A stretch of 64,000 nucleotides of DNA from assembly GCF_032854445.1 (NCBI RefSeq), contig NC_088301.1, positions 22,251,808 to 22,315,807 on the forward strand, in the 5' to 3' direction. Made by a program: the position numbers and the translations under genes. This DNA comes from Liolophura sinensis (lineage: Eukaryota; Mollusca; Polyplacophora; Chitonida; Chitonidae). This document shows, one piece after another, positions 35,763-48,000 of this stretch (position 1 is its first letter; each line of letters starts with the position of its first letter). A model generated the notes under the pieces. It saw nothing but the letters and a program-made list of their open reading frames with translations, was not told the DNA's origin and searched no databases.

Positions 35763-36535
35763 GTTTGAAATATACCGTGCTGTGCAATGCACTTTTCTGA
35801 AAAAGAATAAAATAAAATAAATAAAAATAACAGCACAGGTTTCTGGTTATAAAGGAATGTGTATTCTACCTGTATGTATACACATTTAATACACACGTAC
35901 ACAGCTGTTCTAGTTTTAGGCATCATTATCGCTGTAGGCCTACACACAAGTACATTTTGATTTCACATAATAGTTAAATAAGAACACGTCTATATGTAGG
36001 TGCATGAGTTTCAAATAGAATTCCGAATGAACATATTTAATCTTATATACATGAGGGTAAAAGTTTTGAGATTCATGCAGTGAGAAAACATTTCACTGGA
36101 GGCGGTGACAGGATTCCTGCAGCACAATGATTGTTAAAATCTATACACAGCTTTCCAGGATCTTTTCATACAGAATCCACAACTATTCCCAGACTTTCAG
36201 TACCAGTTCGCTGACCTTCAACACTTTCCACTTTTGGGTGGACGTTTAATCATTTATAGCCATTTGTAATTATGTCGCAGAGCTATCACGCATAAACGAC
36301 ATGCTAGTATCAAACACAACCAAAAATCTCTATTTCTCGGTTTAAATGTCAAGAATTCGAAACATCTTAATCATTTTTTCCGGACATCCAAAGGAATTTA
36401 ATGACTTGCACAAAAATTCCATAAATCTGACCTCCACGCACAGCAGAAGTAGAAATTACTGAAATGCATGATGAAATAATCTAACAATTTAAATAAATCA
36501 ATTAATTCATTAATTAAATTTATTTTTTAAAAATT

Positions 36536-36755
36536 TAATTGGTGTTTTACGCCGTAGTCAAGAATATTTCAATTATACGACGGCGGCCAGCATTATGGTG
36601 GGAGGAAACCCGGCAGAGCCCGGGGGAAACCCACGACCATCTGTAGGTTGTTGACAGACCTTCCCATTTACGGCCAGGGAGGAAGCCAGCATGAACTGGA
36701 CTTGAACTCACAGCGACCGCATTGGTGAGAGGCTCCTGGGTCATTACGCTGTAGT
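36536..36755 (-). repeat. V-type SINE
   Basis: On the + strand: taattggtgttttacgccgt, ttatggtgggaggaaacccg, cagagcccgggggaaaccca, ctggacttgaactcacagcg, gctcctgggtcattacgctg. The tRNA head is partly missing. The copy 2 equivalent is 51202-51415. Confidence 0.88.
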
Positions 36756-38608
36756 AAATTAAATAGATCAATCAATCAATATTTACAGATGCAAGTATAT
36801 GGCGTGTTTCCCATCATTACCTCCAGCACATACTATAGGTACAGCCAATGCCCCACTGTCACATTGATGAGGCAAGAGGGGATGTGAGAAAACACAAACA
36901 CTTAAAAGCACAAACACTCAAAAGCACAAAACACTGTATGTCTCAACCTTTGTTTCAATTTATATACTTGATACATAAGCATTTCCTTTATCTAAAGTAT
37001 GCACAGCATGATTCCCATGGACACCTCAAACAATTTTATTGACGAACATGCTGATTAAAGATTGACTCGAGCGCATCGCTAAGCGAAAATAAGCCCAATG
37101 GAAGGCTCCAAAGGTCAAACTTGTCTAGTGGCAGTGATGTAAAAGCGAGCATAAAGGAGCGACACTTGCTCTGTCAGCAGTACAACCAAAATACATACGA
37201 ACAGGCACGTAACATGCATATATGGAATATCTAACACAGGATTGACCCTAATGTATGTCTTTCTTCAGATAGAGGCCCAAATGTTTTATGTGGTCACCTT
37301 GTTTGTCTATATAAGGAGTTTCCCTGAAAAATCATGTGACACGATAAATAATAAGGATCACCTTTGAATCACATGATGCTGCGGACTGGTCGGATCTCAG
37401 CACAAAGACCCTCTATCCAGTGAAATGCACCATCGCTCAGTTGCTTCCATCATCTTAACATTGACTGATATTTATCTATGCTGAAAGCCGAAGTATCCTT
37501 GAAGTCTTTTACGAATTTGACGTGATGATACAACAAATCGAGTCATATACGTGATGTCAAAATAGTTTGATAGGCAGTAAAACAGTGTGAAATAAGCAAA
37601 ACAATATTCCTGAACGCAGCGTCTAGCTTGATTTAATGATGATGCATAGGCTATATAGTGTGTACTTAGACCTTTATACATGAATTCATAACCACTAAGG
37701 GTATAAATTAAGTCCATGGCAAGTATGTTGGCTTCCTCAACATGAAGTGGCTGTACAGCAGGTCTGTGCCTAGAATAAATTGTCAATTATATAGGACTCA
37801 GACCCCATGTATACCACTTTTCTCACGTACAGCCTTGTAGGGCCTACATATTTGCACACTATACTGTAGCTCTACGTATCTCTACATCTTCGTTAATACT
37901 CTGTAGAGCTGTACAACATTTACTTTGATTTTCTTAGTGCCAGAGTTCTGCAACCCACACCTCAAGCACTTAGGTCCGTATTGTGTCTCTCGCGAAAGTA
38001 CAGACCCACAGAAAAATGCGCGCTACACCTAGTCATTACCCAAAATTATCTCATTTCGGCATGGTCAAAATGATAAACTGACCAAATTATATGCAGGATT
38101 ATTATATTTTGTTTGTCTTTATAACCGTTTTTTTTTTCTGCACCAGTCTTGTAGGCCATTTTTTATTTTTTGTGCCCCTGTATATACTTGTTTTCTTTTA
38201 TTTTTTTTTACTTTTTGTTTCTGTGTTATATTATTTGCATTAGTTTCCTGGCAGTAGACTTTGTGGCTTGGTATCCATGTTTTGTAAGTTATGCGACCTA
38301 GCACTGGCTGTGTACCATGTTTGTCACACGTGTATGTGCCACGGCCATATAAACGTTGCTATGGGAGATCTTGTATAGCGTGATATGCCAGCCGAGATTT
38401 CAGACAATATTCGAAAACACCCTCACTCAGCCTCCCCTTTTAGTGCCCTTTGTTTAAAACCTATCCCATCATTCTCTCTCCTCTGGTTATATTCCGCAGC
38501 TTTTGGTCTCAACAGTCTTTTCGTCCACAATACCATGCGTGTTGGCAGTTTTTGTTAAAAGTTTCCATTAAGTGCTGTCCCAGCCAGCCACCCTCATGTT
38601 TCATAGTC

Positions 38609-38611
<3 letters not shown>

Positions 38612-38681
<70 letters not shown>

Positions 38682-38705
38682 ATATATATATGTATGTATG
38701 TATAT
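38612..38705. repeat. (TA)n microsatellite with TATG variants
   Basis: A long TA run passing into tatgtatatatg units. Copy 2 lacks about 170 bp here, including the whole run (near 52960). Confidence 0.95.
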
Positions 38706-41026
38706 GAGTGTGTCTTGGTAATTTCGGCCTGAGCGTGCATCATAAATATACTTATGTTTTCCTGTATTAATTGAGTATCACTCGTTACAGTGTGATATAG
38801 CTGGACAGCAGTTTGCCCACTCACTCACTATAATATTTCATGTTCCCTCCATCATTTTATGTTAATTATTCATACTTTAACGAGGGTTTAGTCTGTAATT
38901 TTCACTTTCACCCCCAAAACCAAGGAAAACTGATTTTGTAGAGTATTTTGTGTTCATGCTGTTTTTTTTTGTGTGTTTTTTTTTTGTAGTTTGCATTCGA
39001 CTTGGTTGTATGCATGTTAGGTTAATTAACCCCTATTGTCGGGACTGAGTTGCACAGATTATTGGGAGAAACTATGAATTGGATGGTGTGATCACATGGT
39101 CAATTTGTTGAAAAATGTGAACATTAGAGAACAGCTAGAGTCAATGAAAAACACAGGTACCTGTTAAACTGGTCGGAAGTTGGAGGTCACGTGATCACCC
39201 GTTCGTGTTGAAAATAACACGGCCGCCCAAAGTTAAAGTGCTGGGGGAAAGGTCAATTAGGCATTTTCCCATGCAATAGATGATTTGCAATGACCGCCAT
39301 CTTTGACGTAAGATTGAGTACTACCCACTGGGTGTTTATTGTTAGGGGTGTCATAAGCTGGGCAGAGGCCCTTGGCTGGTAAGAGCATATCCAATGGGCA
39401 ATATGCACAAACTTACCTCCAAGTAGCCAAGGATCTAGGCCGTGATCCTTTAATGTGGGTGGTTAGGCGGTCACAGCGTTTGAGTATATACAAGCCTCCC
39501 TTAAGCCGGGCATACATCGACCTTGTGTTAACCAGGTATGCAACAGTACTCGTCAGCCTACATCCACGAGGGGAATAATAAGGGGTTTAAAGTGTTGAGA
39601 ATTTATCTGCACGGCTTTTGGCCTATATAAATATACAGGCCTATAGTCTCGTACCTTGCCCAATTATTCGTAAACGAACAAGTTACATGTTCCGTTCTGC
39701 TCATGGATGTCCGTTCTCCTCGTGGACGTTCTGCTCATGGATGGTGGGCGAAACTTTCAGTCTCGGTTGTCGTAGAAGCCATGTAATATACATCAAGTGC
39801 TAATTTTTACCAACTTTGCAGAATCATTTAGTGCTGATAAATAATACTTCGCTTGACCATCTTGGTCAATGCTGGACAAATTGTCACCAAAAAGCAAAAA
39901 TTAAGTCAAATGACAACAGAAATACGAGTCCGACAGCCATGAAACTGTTTAGCTCTACATTGCTCTATACCTTTGCTAACACTACAGCAGAGTTAAAGTA
40001 ACTGTATAGTGCTGCGTAGAGCTACTTGAAATATAGCATCTTGTCGTTTTGCCTCAAAGGCATCAGGCACTTACATGCATGTAGTGTTAGTCCTATATGA
40101 AAAATGTCTATTGATAAAGCTCATCCACAATGAAGAAAAGGTGGGGAAAAAAACATTCTACCGTTCTCTTTCACTCACTCAACGGAGCTCATGAATTTTA
40201 GACGTCAACGGCAGGCTGAGCAGTTGAACTAGATGTTTCAAATTTGTGCATGACGTACATGTTGGTATGTAACAAGTGTTTTTAATAACAAAAGTGATAC
40301 ACATAACTATGTGAAACAGCACCTTTCTCACAGAAGCACATCCCATGTTTCACCTGTATATAAATCATGACAACAAATCTAGCACGTAATCATATCATTT
40401 TATTTGCAGAATAAGCATCAAGACGATGAATTATTCGCGGAGGTAAACTTACCCGCTGGTATGTTGTGTGACACACTTGATGCTGTTTGCAAGGTCCTCT
40501 CTATTTAATATGTATATTTGCACGCGGCCCGAAACTCACAGTGGGCGTAGAATTTGTGAGCAATGACTATAACAACAAAATCCCGTGTCGGGGGAACAGT
40601 CGCTACGTGGAGATCCATATGAGCAGATGTATAGGTGGCGACGACTTTCGTATTGGTTATCCATTGATTTTCTTTGCTCTTTGTGTAGTAAATTTGTCAA
40701 CTTCTACCTCAAAAATTTATATACCCTTACCATAGCATACCACTGCCTGTAGTTTGTCCTTTTCTCTGCAACATATCAAAAAATCAACCGAGCATAACGA
40801 CCATTTTTTGAGGTGTGGTTGCTGGAAGTAAAATCATAGCATCCTGTTACCTTAGTAACCTCCAGGGGGAGTAGGAAGTAACACTGGCAAAAAAGTTTTT
40901 AGTGCTATCCAAACAGACAAAATTCTGATATATTTTAACTAGGTGCAAACTAGCAGTGGTGTTTATAGTGCATCAACGACATAAAATGTCTGTATGGCAG
41001 TTATACTTAATCAGTGCTCCTTCTGG

Positions 41027-41225
41027 GATAGAGCAACGACTGGTTGACCCGTATCAGTATAATGGTTCGGGCGAGGCGTCTTACTTGTCTCATTGAAGCA
41101 GCACTAGATAAAAGAGCGGTCCCGCGACAAAGAGGCACATTACATATACCATAGGGATTCCTATCATATGACGGAAAAATTGTTCAGTGCGACGTTAAAC
41201 CCCAGGCACTCACTCATTCACTCAG
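41027..41225 (+). repeat. SINE family A, copy 2 equivalent
   Basis: The same insertion as 27372-27590, with a short internal deletion after actagataaaagagcggt. Confidence 0.87.
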
Positions 41226-41539
41226 TGCTCCTTCTCTCTTCCGTTCGGAGGCAAATCTTGGAGCCAGTTGCTTGTATTGCGCATGTGTAACCTATGGTGT
41301 GGCTGTCAGTGTACTTAATACGTCAAGGAAAAGGCAATCAAAATGCTCACAGCTAACCTATTGACAAATCCAGAACGGTCTCTCAACCATATACTTATAT
41401 TGCTGTGACCACCATAGAGTACTTTAACCACATGTAGTAATCCTGAAAGAGCTCGGAACATTATTTGGTTCAAACCTGCAGAACTCGCTTAGGGACGCGA
41501 AAACCTGGTATATATAGGCCACTTTATTCAACCCTGAAC

Positions 41540-42675
41540 ATGCAGGCCTTTGGTGTCGACGGAATAGTCAGAAATGTCATGGTCCGTATAAGACAGGTGA
41601 GTATAAACGCTCTGCTCAGAAATGTTGCATTATTCTGCAAAACACAAATTAGCTGCTACTTTGTTGCCCCCAGAGGATATGTTCAAGTTACTGTCCTATA
41701 CGCATATATGTTTATTATATTTGCACAGCAGTGTTCGTTGTTGTTTTAGATCGGGTAATGAGTGCATTGTGTTTTCTACAGTTGAGTGTGTCTAGATATA
41801 ATTTGTATTATAAATAGGACATATTTTCATTGAGTTTTTGACTGAGGTTCACAGCGATTTGAATGATATATACAGCGCTGTTGTAGCACGAGTAACGTGC
41901 TTTGATTATATCATGTAAGAGTTGTTCCCCCTGAATTTATATTCTACTGGATTAATCGAATTTGATTAAGTCAACACGTATTTGTTACTTTCATTTGTAT
42001 ACTAGAAAGTTTGAATGGTTGTTTTAGTGGACGATCTTCACGATACATAGCTTCACAAGATTTGCGAGATAATGACAGTATTTTTTTCATGTGTGTCTGT
42101 TATTTCATGTAATATGACGGAGAAATTTCGTTGTTTATTTACGTACACAGTCGTCTTGGTCTAATTGACTATTATTTGATTTCACGACTTATTATATAGT
42201 ACAGGTGCGTGCGATGTTCATTTGATTTTTTTCTTCCTTATCACTGTTTTGATGTACTGTATTTCTGCATTTTACAGAACTGATAACCAGCTGCCAAACT
42301 GATTAATGAACTCTCTGTCACGTCGTGCACGCTGAATACACTGTTCCTGAAATATTCTCCTATTGGGCATTTTATATCAGTCAGGATTACCGGTCTCAAC
42401 CAGCCTTCAGGGTCGATTCATACGACACACACCCCCCAGTGGCATCATTAAACTATCATTAAACCTCATTAAACTGTATAGATTCTGATTGTAAACTATG
42501 CGAAATAGCATTCAAACGCCTTGAGCATCTTGTTCAGAAGCCCTAATGCTTGACTGGGAGTTCAGAAATTCCTACCAGGTGACAGACGTGTCATTTTTGA
42601 TAGACGTACATATTAATTAATATTTTGGTACAGGTGACATGTTTAATAGATACATCTCCTAACCCTCCAAAAATA
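41540..42675 (+). other. possible small two-exon transcript, copy 2
   Basis: The TATA box (41509-41516), ATG, 19-codon frame (one change, MQAFGVDG), donor CAG/gtgagt after 41596 and acceptor gcattttacag are all kept, although the intron has lost about 190 bp. This supports a shared feature but does not prove transcription. Confidence 0.25.
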
Positions 42676-43024
42676 AATAAATAAATAAAAAAATAAAAAC
42701 ACATGAAATTAAACAACTCGAATACAATTTGTTTCCGTTTACTAAGCATAAATTCATACATACAAATTCTAAAGATTTCTCAAATATATAACAATTTTTT
42801 GTACATTATTACAAGGAATATATCCTCGTGAAAAACTTCACAAGACTTCTTGCATGATATAGTGCTATAAAATTTCTTCTCATAACCATTTCAATGATTA
42901 CATTTATTCATTCGTTAGTTATTCAACGAACTACACTCCCAATTGGCTTCCACTGTACCATGGCGCGGATACTGTGAAGTTGACACCGGTGAAGGTGAAG
43001 TTGACCGGGGTTGTGTATGTGGGA

Positions 43025-44285
43025 TGTGGTGGGGGGTATGTGCAGAGCACCCCCACTTTACAATTGGAGAAAAATTTCAGATCTTGCACATATATTGTTC
43101 TAAAATGAACAAAGACTAGATAAAAATCCTTATTTTTTAATCAAACAGATTAAGTGCATACGAGATTGATTCTTATTTATCTGTAACTACGTCTCGGATG
43201 TGTTGTGGGGGGGAGGGGTATGTGCAGAGCACCCCTACTTTACAATTGGAGAAAAATTTCAGATCTTGCACATATATTGTTCTAAAATGAACAAAGACTA
43301 GATAAAAATCCTTATTTTTTAATCAAACAGATTAAGTGCATACGAGATTGATTCTTATTTATCTGTAACTACGTCTCGGATGTGTTGTGGGGGGGAGGGG
43401 TATGTGCAGAGCACCCCTACTTTACAATTGGTGAAAAATTTCAAATCTTGCACATATATTGTTCTAAAATGAACAAAGACTAGATAAAAATCCTTATTTT
43501 TTAATCAAACAGATTAAGTGCATAAGAGATTGATTCTTATTTATCTGTAACTACGTCTCGGATGTGTTGTGGGGGGGAGGGGTATGTGCAGAGCACCCCC
43601 ACTTTACAATTGGAGAAAAATTTCAGATCTTGCACATATATTGTTCTAAAATGAACAAAGACTAGATAAAAATCCTTATTTTTTAATCAAACAGATTAAG
43701 TGCATACGAGATTGATTCTTATTTATCTGTAACTACGTCTCGGATGTGTTGTGGGGGGGAGGGGTATGTGCAGAGCACCCCCACTTTACAATTGGAGAAA
43801 AATTTCAGATCTTGCACATATATTGTTCTAAAATGAACAAAGACTAGATAAAAATCCTTATTTTTTAATCAAACAGATTAAGTGCATACGAGATTGATTC
43901 TTATTTATCTGTAACTACGTCTCGGATGTGTTGTGGGGGGGAGGGGTATGTGCAGAGCACCCCCACTTTACAATTGGAGAAAAATTTCAGATCTTGCACA
44001 TATATTGTTCTAAAATGAACAAAGACTAGATAAAAATCCTTATTTTTTAATCAAACAGATTAAGTGCATACGAGATTGATTCTTATTTATCTGTAACTAC
44101 GTCTCGGATGTGTTGTGGGGGGGAGGGGTATGTGCAGAGCACCCCCACTTTACAATTGGAGAAAAATTTCAGATCTTGCACATATATTGTTCTAAAATGA
44201 ACAAAGACTAGATAAAAATCCTTATTTTTTAATCAATCAGATTAAGTGCATACGAGATTGATTCTTATTTATCTATAACTGCGTC
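43025..44285. repeat. 183-bp satellite, seven units
   Basis: Same unit as 29560-30290, with starts about every 182-183 bp (for example 43199 and 43381). Units are very similar to each other, suggesting recent homogenisation or expansion within copy 2. Confidence 0.95.
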
Positions 44286-45077
44286 TGGCAAAATACATAA
44301 CTTTGGGTACTATACAATTAGAGCTAGGTTCTCTTTGATTTTCATAAATAACGTGAAGTAAGAAAATATTAGAAATTATTTTAAGACTTTTAAAATTCTT
44401 TTTTTTTCTGTCGATCAAATAAGGCTCTTTTACACAGCCTTTTAGATTTGGTGGGCTAACTTCTATAATCTTTTAAAGTTTTTGTGCATTAAACGGTTCA
44501 TACCGGATATGTATGTTTCGGGACACCAATTAAATTTGTATTGCTGAAAACTCTAAGGTCAAGGCTGGGCCCCTGGACAATCGCATAGTGTGCTCGGATA
44601 GACTTTTGAATTGCCACCCACTTTCAATTTTTTACAAAGTTTTAGACCATGTCACTTTTACGCCTCTGTTCTATTTGGATTCCAGTGTCCCAGTGCTTGG
44701 AATGTCTGTTTAAGTACATGTCTATGGTAATCTTAGGACTCTGGGGCCTAACATGTTGGGATAACCTTCGAGGTAATATTAATATTTTTAATACTTTTAA
44801 TATTTTCATTTGTCAATTTTAGGGCTCTTTACCTTCTGACCCGAAAAATGAAAACTGAAACTTTATATACGGCAATATAGTCACGAAGCCTCCGGGGCCT
44901 AGGCGGCCCCTGAACCCTGAGATAGTTGCCCGAACCCCCCCCCCCCCCTTAACTTTTAATTTCCTTCCGACCCCACAGTGTGTGTACTTGGACATGTGGT
45001 CATATATACAATACACATAATCATTCATATTATATCACATGTATCACTATATTCTCTCCCCGACTCCCCCTGCCACA

Positions 45078-48000
45078 TCATTGTTTCCAATTCATCACGA
45101 TCACGTTTTCTGTCAACCGGCCTATTCCCCAACTATCACGGTGTATTTGTTGCAAAGCGTCAAAGCTGTCAATTTCTTCCACAGTGCACACTGACCCTGT
45201 ATATCGGAAAGAAACGAGACTTTAATAGAAACAACACATTGGCATTACGCACGCAGGCAACAGGGACTATCGTTCCCAGCTCAATGCCGACTCTGCTCCA
45301 AGCTGAAAGGACAATTGCTCTCTTGCAATGCTTAAGTAATACGTTAGCAACTTGCTCACACAAAGTGATACCAATGACAAAAATGAACAAAAGGGAACAC
45401 AGCTTGAACCTGAACTAGTTGAGGCGGGAAAACCTCCGCATTAATTCATTACTTTATTATATATAAACGGCTCTCAGGGTTACTTTTATTGCTCTTTGTC
45501 TGCCTTGATTTAATGAAAATTCGGTGAACTACGATGGTCATGTTTATATTTCCGGAAAGACTCAAATCCATATAAAAAACTATCTCCAGTTGATCATGGA
45601 TCGGGGGCCTCCGTGAGTTCAAGTCCAGCTCATGCTGGCTTCCTCTCCGGCCGTATAAGTGAAATATTCTTGAGTACCACGTAAAATACCAATCAAATAA
45701 ATAAATGATCATGGATCACTTACCATACAGTTGTTGTACCTCGTCAAGAGTTGTGGAGCGAGGGGGGCCTGGAAGAAAAAAAACAAAAAACTTTTAAAAC
45801 GTCGGATTCAACGGTGATCTGTTTGGACCCAGTAATTATCAGTGACATCATAACCATATTTTTGGTTTAAAAATTCGTTTTTAATTGGTGAATGAATTCA
45901 TAGCTGCATATGTATATATCTTTGTAGAATTCAAAGGTCTATAAGTGGTCAAAATCTGATGTGAGGTCGCCAATGACAACATGGACAGAAAAGGTCACAG
46001 TGGGATCTAATGTAGCAAATGCATTCAGTCATCAGACCCCCCCCCCCCCTTCCCCGACTAAAAGGTACCATTTTCCTGGATAGCGTTTAATTGTCTTTCA
46101 TTTCCTTGCCCTACACTTAATTTTAGTGTTTTCTTTGTCTCTAACAAATCCTTGTCTGGTGTACCCGGACATTGTTCCTTGGAACCGTCCCACTCACGTA
46201 CCTTCGTATTTGGAATGGTCGTAAGTCACAGTATGCAGCAAGTAAACGCAGTCTGGGTTCATCAGCGACAGTATCAACTCACTATATCTATAAACATAAA
46301 GGCCAAGACGAATGAGAACAATGTGAGCGTTACTCCAGTCCAGGTCTGTATATAACATTTCACTCGTTAATGGTCATAACAGTACCTTTATTCGTACACA
46401 TTCTAAGAATTGTATTGTTGTACATTTTATTTAAAGGAAGACAGAATCATCACTGATTGGGTGGTATGACATTATAGGAATTTTAATCATGACACATTTA
46501 ATTTTATTCAAGCGTGACCAAGACTTTAGGAGTTAACCTTGGAAATCCTATCTCCACCCTTAGCCAATCAGCGTCGATTTAACATGTCACCTCCGTGATG
46601 TAGGTGAAGCTGCAGAGATGTACTGCTCCATCTGAAATTAACGTGAAAGTGTGTTTGGCTTTACACACCCCTCTACACATTTCATTATTGGACTAAAGAC
46701 TAAAAAAACTGTGAATAAAGAAATACGAAGAAAGCAGCTTGGAGCGTAAATAGAATGCATGAAACAATTTGTGCACATATAGGTATGACGCCGAAGGACA
46801 GATATACATGTAACTACTGCTTATCATACAAGGAAAGGACAGAAAGAAAAATGACAAACTTTTTTCGGTCATCCCTGTTGATAGCTACAAGAGAAGCTCT
46901 GTCCCAAATACCATCAAATTGTCCTTCAAGGTCTCTGTAACATAAATCAGCTGCTTGTGTTACTATATACAGGTTTACAGAGGTTCTCTTATGTCTAGGG
47001 AAACAGCGAAACATCACATAAATAGAATATTGTTTGCTTCCGTGCCTTATGGAGTGGTGATGGTTATATTCCGAATATGTTGATCCAAACCATCATACTG
47101 GTATACAGGGGAGGTATCCCAGACCCCTTCGGATAGTCGATGGTTTCTGTTTGGTTTCCTCCCACCCTAATGCTGGCCACCGTCGTATAAGTGTAATATT
47201 CTTGCGTGCGGCGTAAAACAACACTCGAAAAGATAAATAAATAAATTTTAAACATGTCATTACTGCATCGCTAACAACGCTGTCAAGCAACTATTCCTCT
47301 CCGACTGTATAATTGAAATATTCTTGAGTACAGCGTAAAACACCAAACAAATAAATAAATAAATAAATTAGCTGAAATACAGAGTCAGCTGTCACCCAGC
47401 TCACATTTGGGAATACAGCCATTATCGAGGACAAACTCATTGTTTTAAATGAGTGAGCGAGTGAGTGAGTGAGTGCTTGGGGTTTAACGTCGTAATTAAC
47501 AATTTTTTAAGTCATATGACGACGAAGGAATCCTTAGAGTGTATGTAATGTGCCTCCTTGTTGCAGGATGGATTTCCACCGATCTTTTATCTAGTGCTGC
47601 TTCACTAACACGCCCAACCGAAGGCAAGTAGGCCGCCCCGCCCGAGCCATTATACTGATACGGGTCAACCAGTGGCTGTCCTATCCCCTTCATGCTGAAC
47701 GCCAAGTGAGGAAGTTAAAACTTCCTCTTTTAAGGTCTTAGGTGTGACTCGATCCAGGATTGTCCCTGGATCTACCGCTCTACCAACTGTGCTATCGGGG
47801 CCGGTCACTGTTTTAAACGAAGAGGACAGGATGTATTCTGTTCACATGAGACAGCTCTGCTGGGTTAGTCCCCTTTCACGCCAAGCTTCCTTAGAGGGCT
47901 GAGGTTCTATTCGCTTGAAGAAGATGACCACTTGGGGGCATCAGTGATGAATTATACTTACCTGTTAAAATGGAAAAGGTCCCCACAATACAATCTTATT

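Larger units (their letters stand above)
26476..39745 (+). repeat. segmental duplication, copy 1
   Basis: Homology with 40129-54127 begins at aatgaagaaaaggtgggg and ends at catggatggt. Most of the length aligns in the same order and orientation, with interruptions from satellite copy-number changes and a few deletions or insertions. It contains one complete TPMT gene. The right edge carries a copy of the sequence that lies just upstream of the XKR-like gene in copy 2. Confidence 0.95.
35797..40128. other. upstream region of TPMT copy 1 and inter-copy spacer
   Basis: It contains a V-type SINE (36536-36755, minus) and a (TA)n/(TATG)n run (38612-38705). Positions 39746-40128 are unique spacer between the duplication copies. 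The TPMT 5' UTR exon and promoter must lie in this stretch, but I could not place them. The 67-69-codon open frames near 39372-39578 recur in copy 2 without resembling a known protein. Confidence 0.55.
40129..45077. other. left part of duplication copy 2
   Basis: It contains SINE A (41027-41225), the second copy of the possible small transcript (41540 to about 42675), the seven-unit satellite (43025-44285) and a copy-specific segment (44632-45050) with a C-run. No firm gene. Confidence 0.6.
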
